64,000 nt of DNA from Azohydromonas australica DSM 1124 (lineage in GTDB: Bacteria > Pseudomonadota > Gammaproteobacteria > Burkholderiales > Burkholderiaceae_C), in assembly GCF_000430725.1 (NCBI RefSeq), contig NZ_AUMO01000032.1, forward strand, positions 124,001-188,000. Reading direction: 5' to 3'. The notes beneath the pieces are model-generated. The model was not told where the DNA came from and did not search any database. It worked only from the letters and a program-made list of their open reading frames with translations. Each line of letters opens with the position of its first letter. The stretch's first letter is position 1. This document shows positions 21,096-29,619 of the stretch, piece after piece. A program made the position numbers and the translations under genes.

Positions 21096-21485
21096 AAAAG
21101 AATAGAAGCACCTGAATGGGACTTTCCGCTCGGCCCAGAAGTCGGCCGCGTCGCGGAACACGTCCAGCAGCTGCTCGCGCGCCTCGCGGTCGAAGCGCGG
21201 GTTGTCTGGCAGCTGCTCCAGGACGACCACGAAGCCCGGCTGCGCGCCGGACTTGTGAACCAGGTCCGTCATGCAGTCGTAGAGCGCATCGAGGTTCTTG
21301 CCAAAGTGCGCCGGGAACAGAAACGACTGCGCGATGCTCTCCAGCACCTCCTGCTTGGACTGGGCGTTGCCGAGGTTGGCGTGGAGGAAATGCTGGCCGG
21401 CGCCCTGGGCGGCCTGCATCAGATCCTCGACGCGGTAGGCGCGTATCGACTGGACGATGTTTGGTCGGACGGTCTGCAACAGCAT
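21090..21485 (-). CDS. Barstar family ribonuclease inhibitor
   Basis: A 131-residue cytosolic protein with the barstar core FPAHFGKNLDALYDCMTDL at about residues 57-75 and GFVVVLEQL in the central strand. Barstars bind and block barnase-type RNases before export. The ATG at 21485 has a perfect AGGAGGT Shine-Dalgarno 9 bp upstream, stronger than for most neighbours, consistent with a need for ample inhibitor. It lies 33 bp downstream of a secreted barnase-like RNase gene on the same strand, so the pair forms a toxin-antidote unit. Confidence 0.9.
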   Translation of the reverse strand: MLLQTVRPNIVQSIRAYRVEDLMQAAQGAGQHFLHANLGNAQSKQEVLESIAQSFLFPAHFGKNLDALYDCMTDLVHKSGAQPGFVVVLEQLPDNPRFDREAREQLLDVFRDAADFWAERKVPFRCFYSFQ

Positions 21486-21518
21486 GGTCGCGTTACCTCC
21501 TGGAGTCACACAAATCGG

Positions 21519-21953
21519 TCATCGGTCGGCCACGATGCGGCGGAAGCTCGCGTAGTGGTCGCTTGTGTAGTAGCAGACTTCAGGATTCGTGGGCGGCTTG
21601 CCGCCACAGACGATGCGCTGAGCGCCGCGATCGCGGCTGCCGGAGGTTGGCACGGTGTACTCCCTGTAGTGGCCGCGCTCGCGCACGGGCAAAAGCCGCT
21701 CGCGATTGAAGAACACGCTGCCATCCTTCTGGTAGGGAAAGGGACCGCCGGCGCGGATCAGCCGTTCGGTGGACTGCGCCGGTGCCGGCAAGGCCGACAG
21801 TGGCACCTCCTGCAGCGCGGCTGGCGCATCGGCCGGGGCCCGGCTCCACGCCGGCTCCCAACCCATGCCGCCCAAGAGTGCGGCGGCTGCAACGAAAGCG
21901 AATCCCCACTTGCGCAAGAACCACCGTCGCTGCGGCTGAGCACTCCTCAACAC
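21519..21953 (-). CDS. Secreted barnase/RNase Sa-type ribonuclease
   Basis: A 144-residue guanyl-preferring RNase homologue. The C-terminal domain has GGPFPYQKDGSVFFNRE (69-85), HYREYTV with the catalytic Glu98, DRGAQRIV with substrate-contacting Arg, and SDHYASF with the catalytic His133. Cys116 and Cys127 could form a disulfide. The N-terminus carries RRWFLRKWGFAF followed by a hydrophobic stretch, which resembles a twin-arginine (Tat) signal. The start is a GTG at 21953; a TTG follows directly. It is paired with the downstream barstar gene. Confidence 0.88.
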   Translation of the reverse strand: MLRSAQPQRRWFLRKWGFAFVAAAALLGGMGWEPAWSRAPADAPAALQEVPLSALPAPAQSTERLIRAGGPFPYQKDGSVFFNRERLLPVRERGHYREYTVPTSGSRDRGAQRIVCGGKPPTNPEVCYYTSDHYASFRRIVADR

Positions 21954-21983
21954 GGGATAACCCTGAAATCTGCGAAAGGCAGG

Positions 21984-22012
21984 ATGGTAGCGAAAGCCCT
22001 AAGGAAGCTCAA
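21984..22012 (-). promoter_or_regulatory. Candidate sigma-70 promoter for the barnase/barstar pair
   Basis: On the minus strand TTGAGC and TACCAT are separated by 17 bp and lie about 30 bp before the RNase start. The region is AT-richer than its surroundings. Both boxes are only partial matches. Confidence 0.35.
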
Positions 22013-22080
22013 GTTTTTGCCTCAAATTGCAGCAGCACCCGAAGGCTATAGGAGGCATAGGCGTGAAGATTCCGCACCCG

Positions 22081-22118
22081 GGTGCACCAGGACCGTGCAT
22101 TTCGGTCCGGAGTGCACC
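22081..22118. repeat. Strong two-part inverted repeat downstream of maeB
   Basis: GGTGCAC...GGACCG pairs with CGGTCC...GTGCACC around a 7-base loop, with short internal bulges. It lies between the 3' end of maeB and the promoter side of the RNase gene. No T-run follows, so it is not a canonical terminator; it may slow read-through from maeB into the RNase gene. Confidence 0.55.
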
Positions 22119-22176
22119 GGGCGCGGGAGGCGCGGCGCGGCTCACGCGTCCGCGCCGACACGAGGGCTGCGGGAGA

Positions 22177-24471
22177 TCAGCGCGGCGCGTTGGCGTCCGC
22201 GACCGTCAGCGCCGTCATGTTGACGATGCGGCGCACGGTGGCCGAGGGCGTGAGGATGTGCACCGGCTTGGCCGCGCCCAGCAGGATCGGGCCGATGGCG
22301 ATGCCGCCGCCCGCTGCCGTCTTGAGCAGGTTGTAGGCGATGTTGGCCGCGTCGATGTTGGGCAGCACCAGCAGGTTGGCCTCGCCCGTGAGCGTGCTGC
22401 GCGGCATCTGCGCCTCGCGCTGCCTGGGGTCCAGCGCGGTGTCGCCGTGCATCTCGCCGTCCACTTCCAGCCACGGCGCCTGCTGCTGCACCAGCGCCAG
22501 GGCCTCGCGCATCTTCACGGCCGAGGGCTGGTTGCTGGAGCCGAAGTTGGAGTGCGACAGCAGCGCGGCCTTGGGCTCGATGCCGAAGCGGCGCAGCTCC
22601 TCCGCGGCCAGGATAGTGATCTCGGCGATCTGCGCGGCGGTGGGGTCGTAGTTGACGTGCGTGTCCACCAGGAACAGCTGCTTGTTCGGCAGGATCAGCG
22701 CGTTCATGCACGCGTAGTTCTCGACGCCCGGGCGGCGGCCGATGAGCGCGTCGATGTGCACCAGGTGCAGCGCCGTGGTGCCCCAGGTGCCGCAGATGAG
22801 ACCGTCCACCTCGCCCTTGTGCAGCAGCATGGCGCCGATGAGCGTGAGGCGGCGGCGCATCTCGATCTTGGCGAACTGCGCCGTGACGCCCTTGCGCTCC
22901 ATGAGCTGGTGGTACGTCTGCCAGTAGTCGGTGTAGCGCGCGTCCTGCTCGATGTTGACCACGTCGTAGTCGCGGCCCAGCTCCAGGCGCAGGCCGAACT
23001 TCTGCACGCGCTGCGCGATCACGGCCGGACGGCCGATGAGCGTCGGGCGCGCCAGACCTTCGTCCACCACGATCTGCACCGCGCGCAGCACGCGCTCCTC
23101 TTCACCCTCGGCGTAGGCCACGCGGCGCGCCTGCGCCGTCTTGGCCACCGCGAAGATGGGCTTCATCGTCGTGCCCGAGGCGTAGACGAAGTGCTGCAGC
23201 TTCTCGCGGTAGGCGTCCATGTCCTGGATCGGACGCGAGGCCACGCCGGAGTCCACCGCCGCTTGCGCCACCGCCGGCGCGATCTTGATCATCAGCCGCG
23301 GGTCGAAGGGCTTCGGGATCAGGTACTCGGGGCCGAAGCTCAGGTTGGCGCCGGCATAGGCCGCGGCCACCACCTCGCTCTGCTCGGCCTGGGCCAGCTC
23401 GGCGATGGCGTGCACCGCCGCGATCTCCATCTCCACCGTGATCGTCGTGGCGCCCGAGTCCAGCGCGCCGCGGAAGATGTAGGGGAAGCACAGGACGTTG
23501 TTGACCTGGTTCGGGTAGTCGGTGCGGCCGGTGGCCATGATGGCGTCGTCGCGCACCGTCTTGACCTCCTCGGGCGTGATCTCCGGCGTGGGGTTGGCCA
23601 GCGCGAAGATCAACGGCTTGGTCGCCATGCGCCGCACCATGTCGGGCTTGAGCACGCCGCCGGCGGACAGGCCCAGGAACACGTCGGCGTCCTCGATCAC
23701 CTCGGACAGCGTGCGTTGCGAGGTCTCCTGCGCGAACTCGGCCTTGTCCGGGTCCATCAGCTCGGTGCGGCCCTGGTAGACCACGCCGGCGAGGTCCGTG
23801 ACCCAGATGTTCTCGCGCGGCAGGCCCAGCTTGAGCAGCAGGCCCAGGCAGGCCAGCGACGCGGCGCCGGCGCCCGAGGCCACGAGCTTGACCTTGGTGA
23901 TGTCCTTGCCCACGACCTTCAGGCCGTTGAGCAGCGCCGCACCCACGACGATGGCGGTGCCATGCTGGTCGTCGTGGAAGACGGGGATGTTCATGCGCTC
24001 GCGCAGCTTGCGCTCGACGTAGAAGCAGTCCGGGGCCTTGATGTCCTCGAGGTTCACGCCGCCGAAGGTGGGCTCCAGCGCGGCAATGATCTCGATGAGC
24101 TTGTCGGGGTCCTTCTCGGCGAGCTCGATGTCGAACACGTCGATGCCGGCGAACTTCTTGAACAGGACGCCCTTGCCTTCCATCACCGGCTTGGACGCCA
24201 GCGGGCCGATGTCGCCCAGGCCCAGCACGGCGGTGCCGTTGCTGACCACTGCCACCAGGTTGCCGCGCGCGGTGTAGCGGAAGGCCGCCGACGGATCAGC
24301 CACGATCTCTTCGCACGCGTAGGCCACGCCCGGCGAGTACGCCAGCGCCAGGTCGCGCTGGTTGACCATGGACTTGGTCGCAGCGATGGACACCTTGCCC
24401 GGGGTCGGAAACTCGTGGTATTCGAGGGCGGCACGGCGCAACTCGGCGCGCTTGTCTTCAGCAGTGGACAT
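22177..24471 (-). CDS. maeB: NADP-dependent malic enzyme (malic/phosphotransacetylase fusion)
   Basis: A 764-residue cytosolic enzyme that decarboxylates malate to pyruvate. The first 430 or so residues are the malic domain ([60 protein letters not shown]). The C-terminal 330 residues resemble phosphotransacetylase ([17 protein letters not shown]) and usually serve as a regulatory acetyl-CoA-sensing module. The ATG at 24471 is chosen because the open frame upstream runs through the opposite-strand kinase gene. It is divergent from a C4-dicarboxylate-type two-component system. Confidence 0.95.
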   Translation of the reverse strand: MSTAEDKRAELRRAALEYHEFPTPGKVSIAATKSMVNQRDLALAYSPGVAYACEEIVADPSAAFRYTARGNLVAVVSNGTAVLGLGDIGPLASKPVMEGKGVLFKKFAGIDVFDIELAEKDPDKLIEIIAALEPTFGGVNLEDIKAPDCFYVERKLRERMNIPVFHDDQHGTAIVVGAALLNGLKVVGKDITKVKLVASGAGAASLACLGLLLKLGLPRENIWVTDLAGVVYQGRTELMDPDKAEFAQETSQRTLSEVIEDADVFLGLSAGGVLKPDMVRRMATKPLIFALANPTPEITPEEVKTVRDDAIMATGRTDYPNQVNNVLCFPYIFRGALDSGATTITVEMEIAAVHAIAELAQAEQSEVVAAAYAGANLSFGPEYLIPKPFDPRLMIKIAPAVAQAAVDSGVASRPIQDMDAYREKLQHFVYASGTTMKPIFAVAKTAQARRVAYAEGEEERVLRAVQIVVDEGLARPTLIGRPAVIAQRVQKFGLRLELGRDYDVVNIEQDARYTDYWQTYHQLMERKGVTAQFAKIEMRRRLTLIGAMLLHKGEVDGLICGTWGTTALHLVHIDALIGRRPGVENYACMNALILPNKQLFLVDTHVNYDPTAAQIAEITILAAEELRRFGIEPKAALLSHSNFGSSNQPSAVKMREALALVQQQAPWLEVDGEMHGDTALDPRQREAQMPRSTLTGEANLLVLPNIDAANIAYNLLKTAAGGGIAIGPILLGAAKPVHILTPSATVRRIVNMTALTVADANAPR

Positions 24472-24579
24472 GTGAAAAGTCGTTCTGGCTGTGCGGGGGG
24501 CAACGATTGTAGGAGCCGTCAAGTTGACTCCCCTCAAGTCAGGGCAGCTTTGCGTGCCTGACGCATACTGCGCGCCCCC

Positions 24580-26619
24580 ATGAATGCCCTGCAGCTCCTT
24601 CGCAATGCCCTGCCCGGCCGCGTCCGGCGCGCGCTGCTGTGGGGCGCGCTGGTGGCGCTGCTGCTGGTGGCGCAGACGCTGCTGGTGATGCTGACGGTGC
24701 GCCACGAGGCCTCGCGCCAGCAGGAGGCGGTGGAGCGCGTGGCCGACGAGGTGGCGGCCGAGCTGCGCCGCACCGTGATGCGCAGCGTGCAGGCGCTGCA
24801 GGCGCAGCTGTGGAGCGGCGGCGGCGCCGCGCCCTGGCAGGCCGGCGCCACGGAGCTGCTGCGCACGCAGCGCGAGGTGCTGCGCGTGGAGCGGCGCGGG
24901 ACCGACATGGTGCTGCTGGGCAGCCTGGCCTCGCCCTACAGCGCGCCGCTGTTCGAGCAGCTCGGCCGCGACCAGATGAGCGCCGAGACCGAGCTGACCT
25001 GCTCGGCCGCGCGCCGTGCCAGCGCGCCGGCCTTCTCGCGCAGCTACTTCGTGCCCCAGCCCGGCGGGCTGGGCGTGGAGGTGATCGACGCCTGCATCCC
25101 GGTGCAGCGCGACGGCGGGCACGACGGCTTCGTGGTGCTGAGCTTCGGCCTGGGCTCGCTGCTGGAGGAGTCCGCGGGCGCGCAGCGGCTGCGCCGGCAC
25201 GAGTTCTCCATCGTCGAGATGGACGGTACGCGCCTGGCGCGCGCGGGCATGGCGCGCGGCGCGGGCTTCTACCACGCGCGCCACCTGCTGGAGCTGCCGG
25301 GCAGCGCGCTGCAGCTGCGCGTGGACAGCGCCGAGGGCAGCCCGCAGCTCATCCCCAACCTGTCCACGGCGCTGGTGCTGGGGCTGTCGGTGGTGCTGTT
25401 CGCGCTGCTGCTGCTGCTGGCGCGCGACGTGCGCCGCCGCGCCCAGGCCGAGCACGCGCTGGCCGAGGCGCTGGCCTTCCGCAAGGCGATGGAGGACTCG
25501 CTGAGCACCGGGCTGCGCGCGCGCACGCTCGATGGGCGCATCTCCTACGTCAACCCGGCCTTCTGCACGATGGTGGGCTTCAGCGCCGACGAGCTGCGCA
25601 GCACCGCCCCGCCGCCGTACTGGCCGCCCGAGCACGTGGAGGAATACACCGAGCGCCAGGCCGCGCGCATGCGCGCCGAGCCGGTGGACAACCCGCACCA
25701 GGAAGGCTTCGAGACGGTGTTCATGCGCCGCGACGGCGAGCGCTTCCCGGTGATGATCTACGAGACCCCGCTGGTGGACGGCGCAGGCCGCCACACGGGC
25801 TGGATGAGCGCGGTGCTGGACATGAGCGCGCAGCGCCGGGTGGAGGAGCTCTCGCGCCAGCAGCAGGAGCGGCTGCAGGCCTCGGCGCGGCTGGCCACGG
25901 TGGGCGAGATGGCCTCGCTGCTGAGCCACGAGCTCAACCAGCCGCTGGCGGCCATCGCCAGCTACGCCACCGGCTCGCTGAACCTGCTGCAGCAGCCCGA
26001 CGACCAGACGCCCGACATGCTGCGCCACGCCGTCACGCGCATCGCCGAGCAGGCCGAGCGCGCGGGGCGCGTCATCAAGAGCGTGCACGACTTCGTGCGC
26101 CGGCGCGAGCAGGCGCGCGAGAGCATCCGCGCCGACCAGCTCATCGACGCCGTGCTGCCGCTGGTGCGGCTGCAGGCGCGCAAGAGCGGCACGCGCATCG
26201 AGCTGGAGTACCCGGACCCGATCCCGCGTGTGATGTGCGACCGCACGATGGTGGAGCAGGTGCTGCTCAACCTCACGCGCAACGGCATCCAGGCCATGGA
26301 GACGTCCACGCCGCAGCCGCAGCGCTTACTGCGGCTGCGCGTGCACCCGTCGCAGGAGGGGCGCGTGGGCTTCAGCGTCATCGACGCCGGCCCGGGCATC
26401 CCGGCGGAGGTGGCGCAGCGGCTGTTCACGCCCTTCTTCACCACGCGCAGCGAAGGCATGGGCTTGGGGTTGAGCCTGTGCCGCACCGTGATCGAGCAGC
26501 ACGGCGGCGCGCTGGAGTTCGAGAGCGTGCCGCAGCCCGAGGGCCCGGGCGGCACCGAGTTCCGCTTCACGCTGCCCGATGCCGCGCGCGTGGCGCGTGC
26601 CGTGCCGGTGCGGGCCTGA
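24580..26619 (+). CDS. PAS sensor histidine kinase, DctS-like
   Basis: A 679-residue inner-membrane kinase. Two hydrophobic helices (about residues 18-43 and 264-285) enclose a periplasmic sensing region. A PAS domain follows at about 300-430 (GRISYVNPAFCTMVGFS), then the phospho-accepting H-box with His450 in SHELNQPLAA. The ATPase domain has NLTRNGIQAME (N), DAGPGI (G1) and GMGLGLSLC (G2). The layout resembles Rhodobacter DctS, which senses C4-dicarboxylates, and it sits divergent from malic enzyme. The ligand assignment is inference. The partner regulator follows 85 bp later. Confidence 0.9.
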   Translation: MNALQLLRNALPGRVRRALLWGALVALLLVAQTLLVMLTVRHEASRQQEAVERVADEVAAELRRTVMRSVQALQAQLWSGGGAAPWQAGATELLRTQREVLRVERRGTDMVLLGSLASPYSAPLFEQLGRDQMSAETELTCSAARRASAPAFSRSYFVPQPGGLGVEVIDACIPVQRDGGHDGFVVLSFGLGSLLEESAGAQRLRRHEFSIVEMDGTRLARAGMARGAGFYHARHLLELPGSALQLRVDSAEGSPQLIPNLSTALVLGLSVVLFALLLLLARDVRRRAQAEHALAEALAFRKAMEDSLSTGLRARTLDGRISYVNPAFCTMVGFSADELRSTAPPPYWPPEHVEEYTERQAARMRAEPVDNPHQEGFETVFMRRDGERFPVMIYETPLVDGAGRHTGWMSAVLDMSAQRRVEELSRQQQERLQASARLATVGEMASLLSHELNQPLAAIASYATGSLNLLQQPDDQTPDMLRHAVTRIAEQAERAGRVIKSVHDFVRRREQARESIRADQLIDAVLPLVRLQARKSGTRIELEYPDPIPRVMCDRTMVEQVLLNLTRNGIQAMETSTPQPQRLLRLRVHPSQEGRVGFSVIDAGPGIPAEVAQRLFTPFFTTRSEGMGLGLSLCRTVIEQHGGALEFESVPQPEGPGGTEFRFTLPDAARVARAVPVRA

Positions 26620-26641
26620 GCCGGTTTCCGGTTCGCCCGGC

Positions 26642-26678
26642 GCCCTTCGACAAGTTCAGGACAGGGTTGCCGAAGGGC
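26642..26678. repeat. Dispersed-type palindromic repeat
   Basis: GCCCTTCG (26642-26649) and CGAAGGGC (26671-26678) are perfect inverted arms around CAAGTTCAGGACAGGGT-like DNA. This resembles the CCCTTCGACAAGCTCAGG family of dispersed repeats common in Proteobacteria. It lies between the kinase and its regulator. No second copy was seen in this window. Confidence 0.55.
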
Positions 26679-26704
26679 CGCGCCCCGCCTGAACGCGGGC
26701 TTAC

Positions 26705-27379
26705 ATGGCCGATACTCTCGCGATGCAACCCCCGCTCGGTCTCCCCATGGTGTACCTCGTCGATGACGAGGATGTGGTGCGCGACGCGCTGGCCTGGCTG
26801 CTGCGCTCGCGGCGGCTGCTCTCGGAAGGCTTCAACAGCGCCGAGGCCTTCGAGGCCATGCTCGATGCGCTGCCCCCCGCCACGCAGGCAAGCTGGCCCG
26901 AGGCTCCCTCGTGCCTGCTGCTGGACGTGCGCATGCCCGGTGCCAGTGGCCTGACGCTGTTCGAGCGCCTGGCCGAACGCGGCGTCACCGCCGCGCTGCC
27001 CGTGATCTTCCTTACCGGCCACGGCGACGTGCCCACGGCGGTGGCCGCGGTCAAGCGCGGCGCCTTCGACTTCGTCGAGAAGCCCTTTTCCGACAACGCG
27101 CTGGTGGACCGCGTGGAGCAGGCGCTGGCGCTGTCGGCCGAGGCCATCACGCGCCGGCGCGAGACCCGGGCCAAGTCGCAGGCGCTGTCCGAACTCACCG
27201 AGCGCGAGCGCGACGTGATGCAGCTGGTCATCGAGGGCAAGCCCAACAAGCTCATCGCCAACGCGCTGGGCATCAGCGTGCGCACGGTGGAAGTGCACCG
27301 CGCGCGGCTGTTCGAGAAGATGAACGTGAAGTCCGCCGTCGAGCTGGCCAACCTGCTGCGCGAGCAGGGGCAGGCCTGA
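26705..27379 (+). CDS. FixJ/NarL-type response regulator, DctR-like
   Basis: A 224-residue regulator with an N-terminal receiver (acidic pair DDED, phosphorylated Asp74 in LLLDVRMPG, conserved Lys in VEKPF) and a C-terminal LuxR-type helix-turn-helix (LTERERDVMQLVIEGKPNKL, then ISVRTVEVHRARLFEKM). It is the obvious partner of the upstream PAS kinase. By analogy with DctS/DctR it may activate dicarboxylate uptake or malate use; targets could include maeB or a TRAP system. Confidence 0.93.
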   Translation: MADTLAMQPPLGLPMVYLVDDEDVVRDALAWLLRSRRLLSEGFNSAEAFEAMLDALPPATQASWPEAPSCLLLDVRMPGASGLTLFERLAERGVTAALPVIFLTGHGDVPTAVAAVKRGAFDFVEKPFSDNALVDRVEQALALSAEAITRRRETRAKSQALSELTERERDVMQLVIEGKPNKLIANALGISVRTVEVHRARLFEKMNVKSAVELANLLREQGQA

Positions 27380-27456
27380 GCCGCGGCGCGGCCGACTTCG
27401 CCGGCGCCGCGGCGCCCGTCTTCCCTTCCCTGTTCCTTCTCAACGATTTGCGTGCC

Positions 27457-28431
27457 ATGGCTTTGGGCGAGTTCGACCTGATCGCGAAATTCTTCAAGCG
27501 CCCGGTGCGGCGCGCGGCGCTGGGCGTGGGCGACGACTGCGCGCTGCTCAACGTGGCGCCGGGCATGCAGCTGGCGGTGTCCAGCGACATGCTGGTGGAG
27601 GGGCGGCACTTCCTCTCCACCGTGCTGCCGGCGCGGCTGGGCCACAAGTCGCTGGCGGTGAACCTGAGCGACCTGGCGGCCTGCGGCGCGCGCCCGCTGG
27701 CCTTCACGCTGGCGCTGTCGCTGCCGCGCGCGGACGCCGCGTTCCTGGAGGGTTTCTCCAGCGGGCTGTTCGCGTTGGCGGACGAGCACGGCATCGAGCT
27801 CGTGGGCGGCGACACCACGGCCGGGCCGCTGAACATCTGCATCACCGTCTTCGGCGAGGTGCCGGCCGGCCGCGGGCTGCTGCGCTCGGGCGGGCGGCCC
27901 GGCGACGACCTGTGGGTCAGCCACCCGCCGGGCGGCGGCATCGGCGACGCGCGGCTGGCGCTGGAGGTGTTCCGCGGCCACGTGTCGCTGGACGGCTGGG
28001 ATTTCGAGAAGGTGCGCCATGCCATGGAGCAGCCGCGTCCGCGCGTGGCGCTGGGGCTGGCGCTGCGCGACCTGGCGCACAGCGCCCTCGACGTGAGCGA
28101 CGGGCTGCTGGGCGACCTGGGCCACTTGCTGCGCGCCTCGCGCGTGGGCGCGCGCGTGGACGCCGATGCGCTGCCGCGCAGCGCGGTGCTGGCGGCGCAG
28201 CCGCGCGCGCTGCAGCTCGAATGCGGCCTGGCCGGCGGCGACGACTACGAGCTGCTGTTCAGCGCCTCGCCGCAGCGGCGCGAGGCGGTGCTGGCCGCGG
28301 CGCGCGCCGCGGGTGTGGGCGTGGCGCGCATCGGCGAATTGCAGTCCGAGCCGGGGCTGCGGCTGGTGGACGGCTACGGCTCGCCGCTGCAGGACACCTT
28401 CGCCAGCTTCGACCATTTCCTGTCGGCATGA
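27457..28431 (+). CDS. thiL: Thiamine-monophosphate kinase
   Basis: A 324-residue ATP-dependent enzyme that makes thiamine pyrophosphate from thiamine monophosphate, of the PurM/AIR-synthase fold. Typical segments are MALGEFDLIAKFF, LGVGDDCALL, SSDMLVEGRHF, VNLSDLAACGARP, ELVGGDTTAG and ALDVSDGLLGDL, with GGDDYELLF near the C-terminus. The ATG at 27457 is set by the family N-terminus. It overlaps pgpA by 4 bp, a common Burkholderiales arrangement. Confidence 0.95.
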   Translation: MALGEFDLIAKFFKRPVRRAALGVGDDCALLNVAPGMQLAVSSDMLVEGRHFLSTVLPARLGHKSLAVNLSDLAACGARPLAFTLALSLPRADAAFLEGFSSGLFALADEHGIELVGGDTTAGPLNICITVFGEVPAGRGLLRSGGRPGDDLWVSHPPGGGIGDARLALEVFRGHVSLDGWDFEKVRHAMEQPRPRVALGLALRDLAHSALDVSDGLLGDLGHLLRASRVGARVDADALPRSAVLAAQPRALQLECGLAGGDDYELLFSASPQRREAVLAAARAAGVGVARIGELQSEPGLRLVDGYGSPLQDTFASFDHFLSA

Positions 28432-28958
28432 GCACGTCCGCGCCGCGCCGGCCCGACCTGCGCTTCCTGCTGGCGCACCCGGCGCACTGGATCGCGCTGG
28501 GCTTCGGCAGCGGCCTCGCGCCCAAGGCGCCGGGCACGGTCGGCACGCTGTGGGCCTGGGTGAGCTACCTGGTGCTGGACCACTGGCTCACGGCCGCGCA
28601 GTGGGGCTGGGTGCTGCTGGCGGGATTGGCCGTGGGCTGCTGGGCCTGCACGCGCACCGCGCAGCACCTGAACGTCGCCGACCCGGGCGCGATCGTCTGG
28701 GACGAGGTCATCGCCTTCTGGGCCGTGCTGTGGCTCGCCATGCCCATGGGCCTCGTCGGACAGGCAGTGGCCTTCGGGCTGTTCCGCTTCTTCGACGCCG
28801 CCAAGCCGGGGCCGGTCGGCTGGGCCGACCGGCTGTTCAAGATCCGCGACGGCCGCACGCCGGGCTGGGCCCAGGGCGTCGGCATCCTCATCGACGATGT
28901 GGTGGCGGCCTTCTGCACCGTGCTGGTGATCGCCTTGTGGCGGCGCTTCGTGATGTGA
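28428..28958 (+). CDS. pgpA: Phosphatidylglycerophosphatase A
   Basis: A 176-residue inner-membrane phosphatase that removes the phosphate from phosphatidylglycerol phosphate. Family motifs are FGSGLAPKAPGTVGTL (residues about 27-42), the acidic DPGAIVWDEVIAFW, and FDAAKPGPVGWADRL. Several hydrophobic helices are visible. It overlaps thiL by 4 bp and is followed by a dispersed repeat before the next gene. Confidence 0.94.
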   Translation: MSTSAPRRPDLRFLLAHPAHWIALGFGSGLAPKAPGTVGTLWAWVSYLVLDHWLTAAQWGWVLLAGLAVGCWACTRTAQHLNVADPGAIVWDEVIAFWAVLWLAMPMGLVGQAVAFGLFRFFDAAKPGPVGWADRLFKIRDGRTPGWAQGVGILIDDVVAAFCTVLVIALWRRFVM

Positions 28959-29012
28959 GCGCTGGCCGGTGAGGCTGTTTGGCGCCAGCCGAGAGCCGAG
29001 GCGTGACGCTCA

Positions 29013-29054
29013 CCACTTCGTCATTCCCGCGAAGGCGGGAATCCAGGCGGTCCC
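29013..29054 (+). repeat. dRS3-like palindromic repeat, third copy
   Basis: Forty-two bases identical to positions 898-939, including ATTCCC-GCGAAGGC-GGGAAT. Unlike the pair at 898-1058 this copy is single. It lies between pgpA and pncC, directly upstream of the pncC ribosome binding site region. Confidence 0.85.
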
Positions 29055-29115
29055 ACGCCGGAGCGCAGCGACCAGGCAGGCACGCCCAGTCTTCAACCCC
29101 AAGGAGACCCATCCC

Positions 29116-29619
29116 ATGACCTTCCCCGACGACCTGGAGCCGCAAGTGAACGCCCTGGCCGAGGCGCTGCGCGCCCGCGGCTGGCGGCTGGTGACGGCCG
29201 AGAGCTGCACCGGCGGCCTGATCGCCGCGGCCTGCACCGCGGTGGCGGGCTCCAGCGACTGGTTCGAGCGCGGCTTCGTCAGCTACAGCAACGAGGCCAA
29301 GACCGAGCTGCTGGGCGTGCCGGCCTCGCTCATCGGTGCCCATGGCGCCGTGAGCGAGCCGGTGGCGCGCGTGATGGCCACCGGCGCGCTGGCGCATGCG
29401 CATGCCGATCTGGCGCTGGCCGTCACCGGCATCGCCGGCCCGGGCGGCGCGGTGCCGGGCAAGCCGGTGGGCACGGTCTGGCTGGCCTGGGCCCTGCGCA
29501 GCGGCCCGGCCGGCGCCGAGCTGCTGCAGCTCGGCGGCGACCGTGCCGCGGTGCGCGCCGTCACCGTGCAGCGGGCGCTGGACCGCGCCTTGTCCCTGGC
29601 CCAGGCGGGTGCCGCATGA
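29116..29619 (+). CDS. pncC: CinA C-terminal family protein / nicotinamide-nucleotide amidohydrolase
   Basis: A 167-residue single-domain CinA/PncC protein that deamidates nicotinamide mononucleotide in NAD recycling. The active-site segment is TAESCTGGLIAAACTAVAGS with the nucleophilic Ser, followed by YSNEAKTELLGV and VTGIAGPGGAVPGKPVGTVW. The ATG at 29116 has AAGGAGA upstream. It overlaps the next gene by 4 bp. Confidence 0.93.
   Translation: MTFPDDLEPQVNALAEALRARGWRLVTAESCTGGLIAAACTAVAGSSDWFERGFVSYSNEAKTELLGVPASLIGAHGAVSEPVARVMATGALAHAHADLALAVTGIAGPGGAVPGKPVGTVWLAWALRSGPAGAELLQLGGDRAAVRAVTVQRALDRALSLAQAGAA

Noticed and set aside
20864-21115. Plus-strand 83-codon frame starting in the rsmA terminator
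   Set aside because: It begins inside a terminator hairpin and runs through an inverted repeat; the minus strand has the more protein-like reading.
24472-26088. Minus-strand open frame that extends maeB upstream across the PAS kinase gene
   Set aside because: It lies antisense to a kinase with all motifs intact; its translation is low-complexity His/Arg/Ala text typical of antisense frames in GC-rich DNA.
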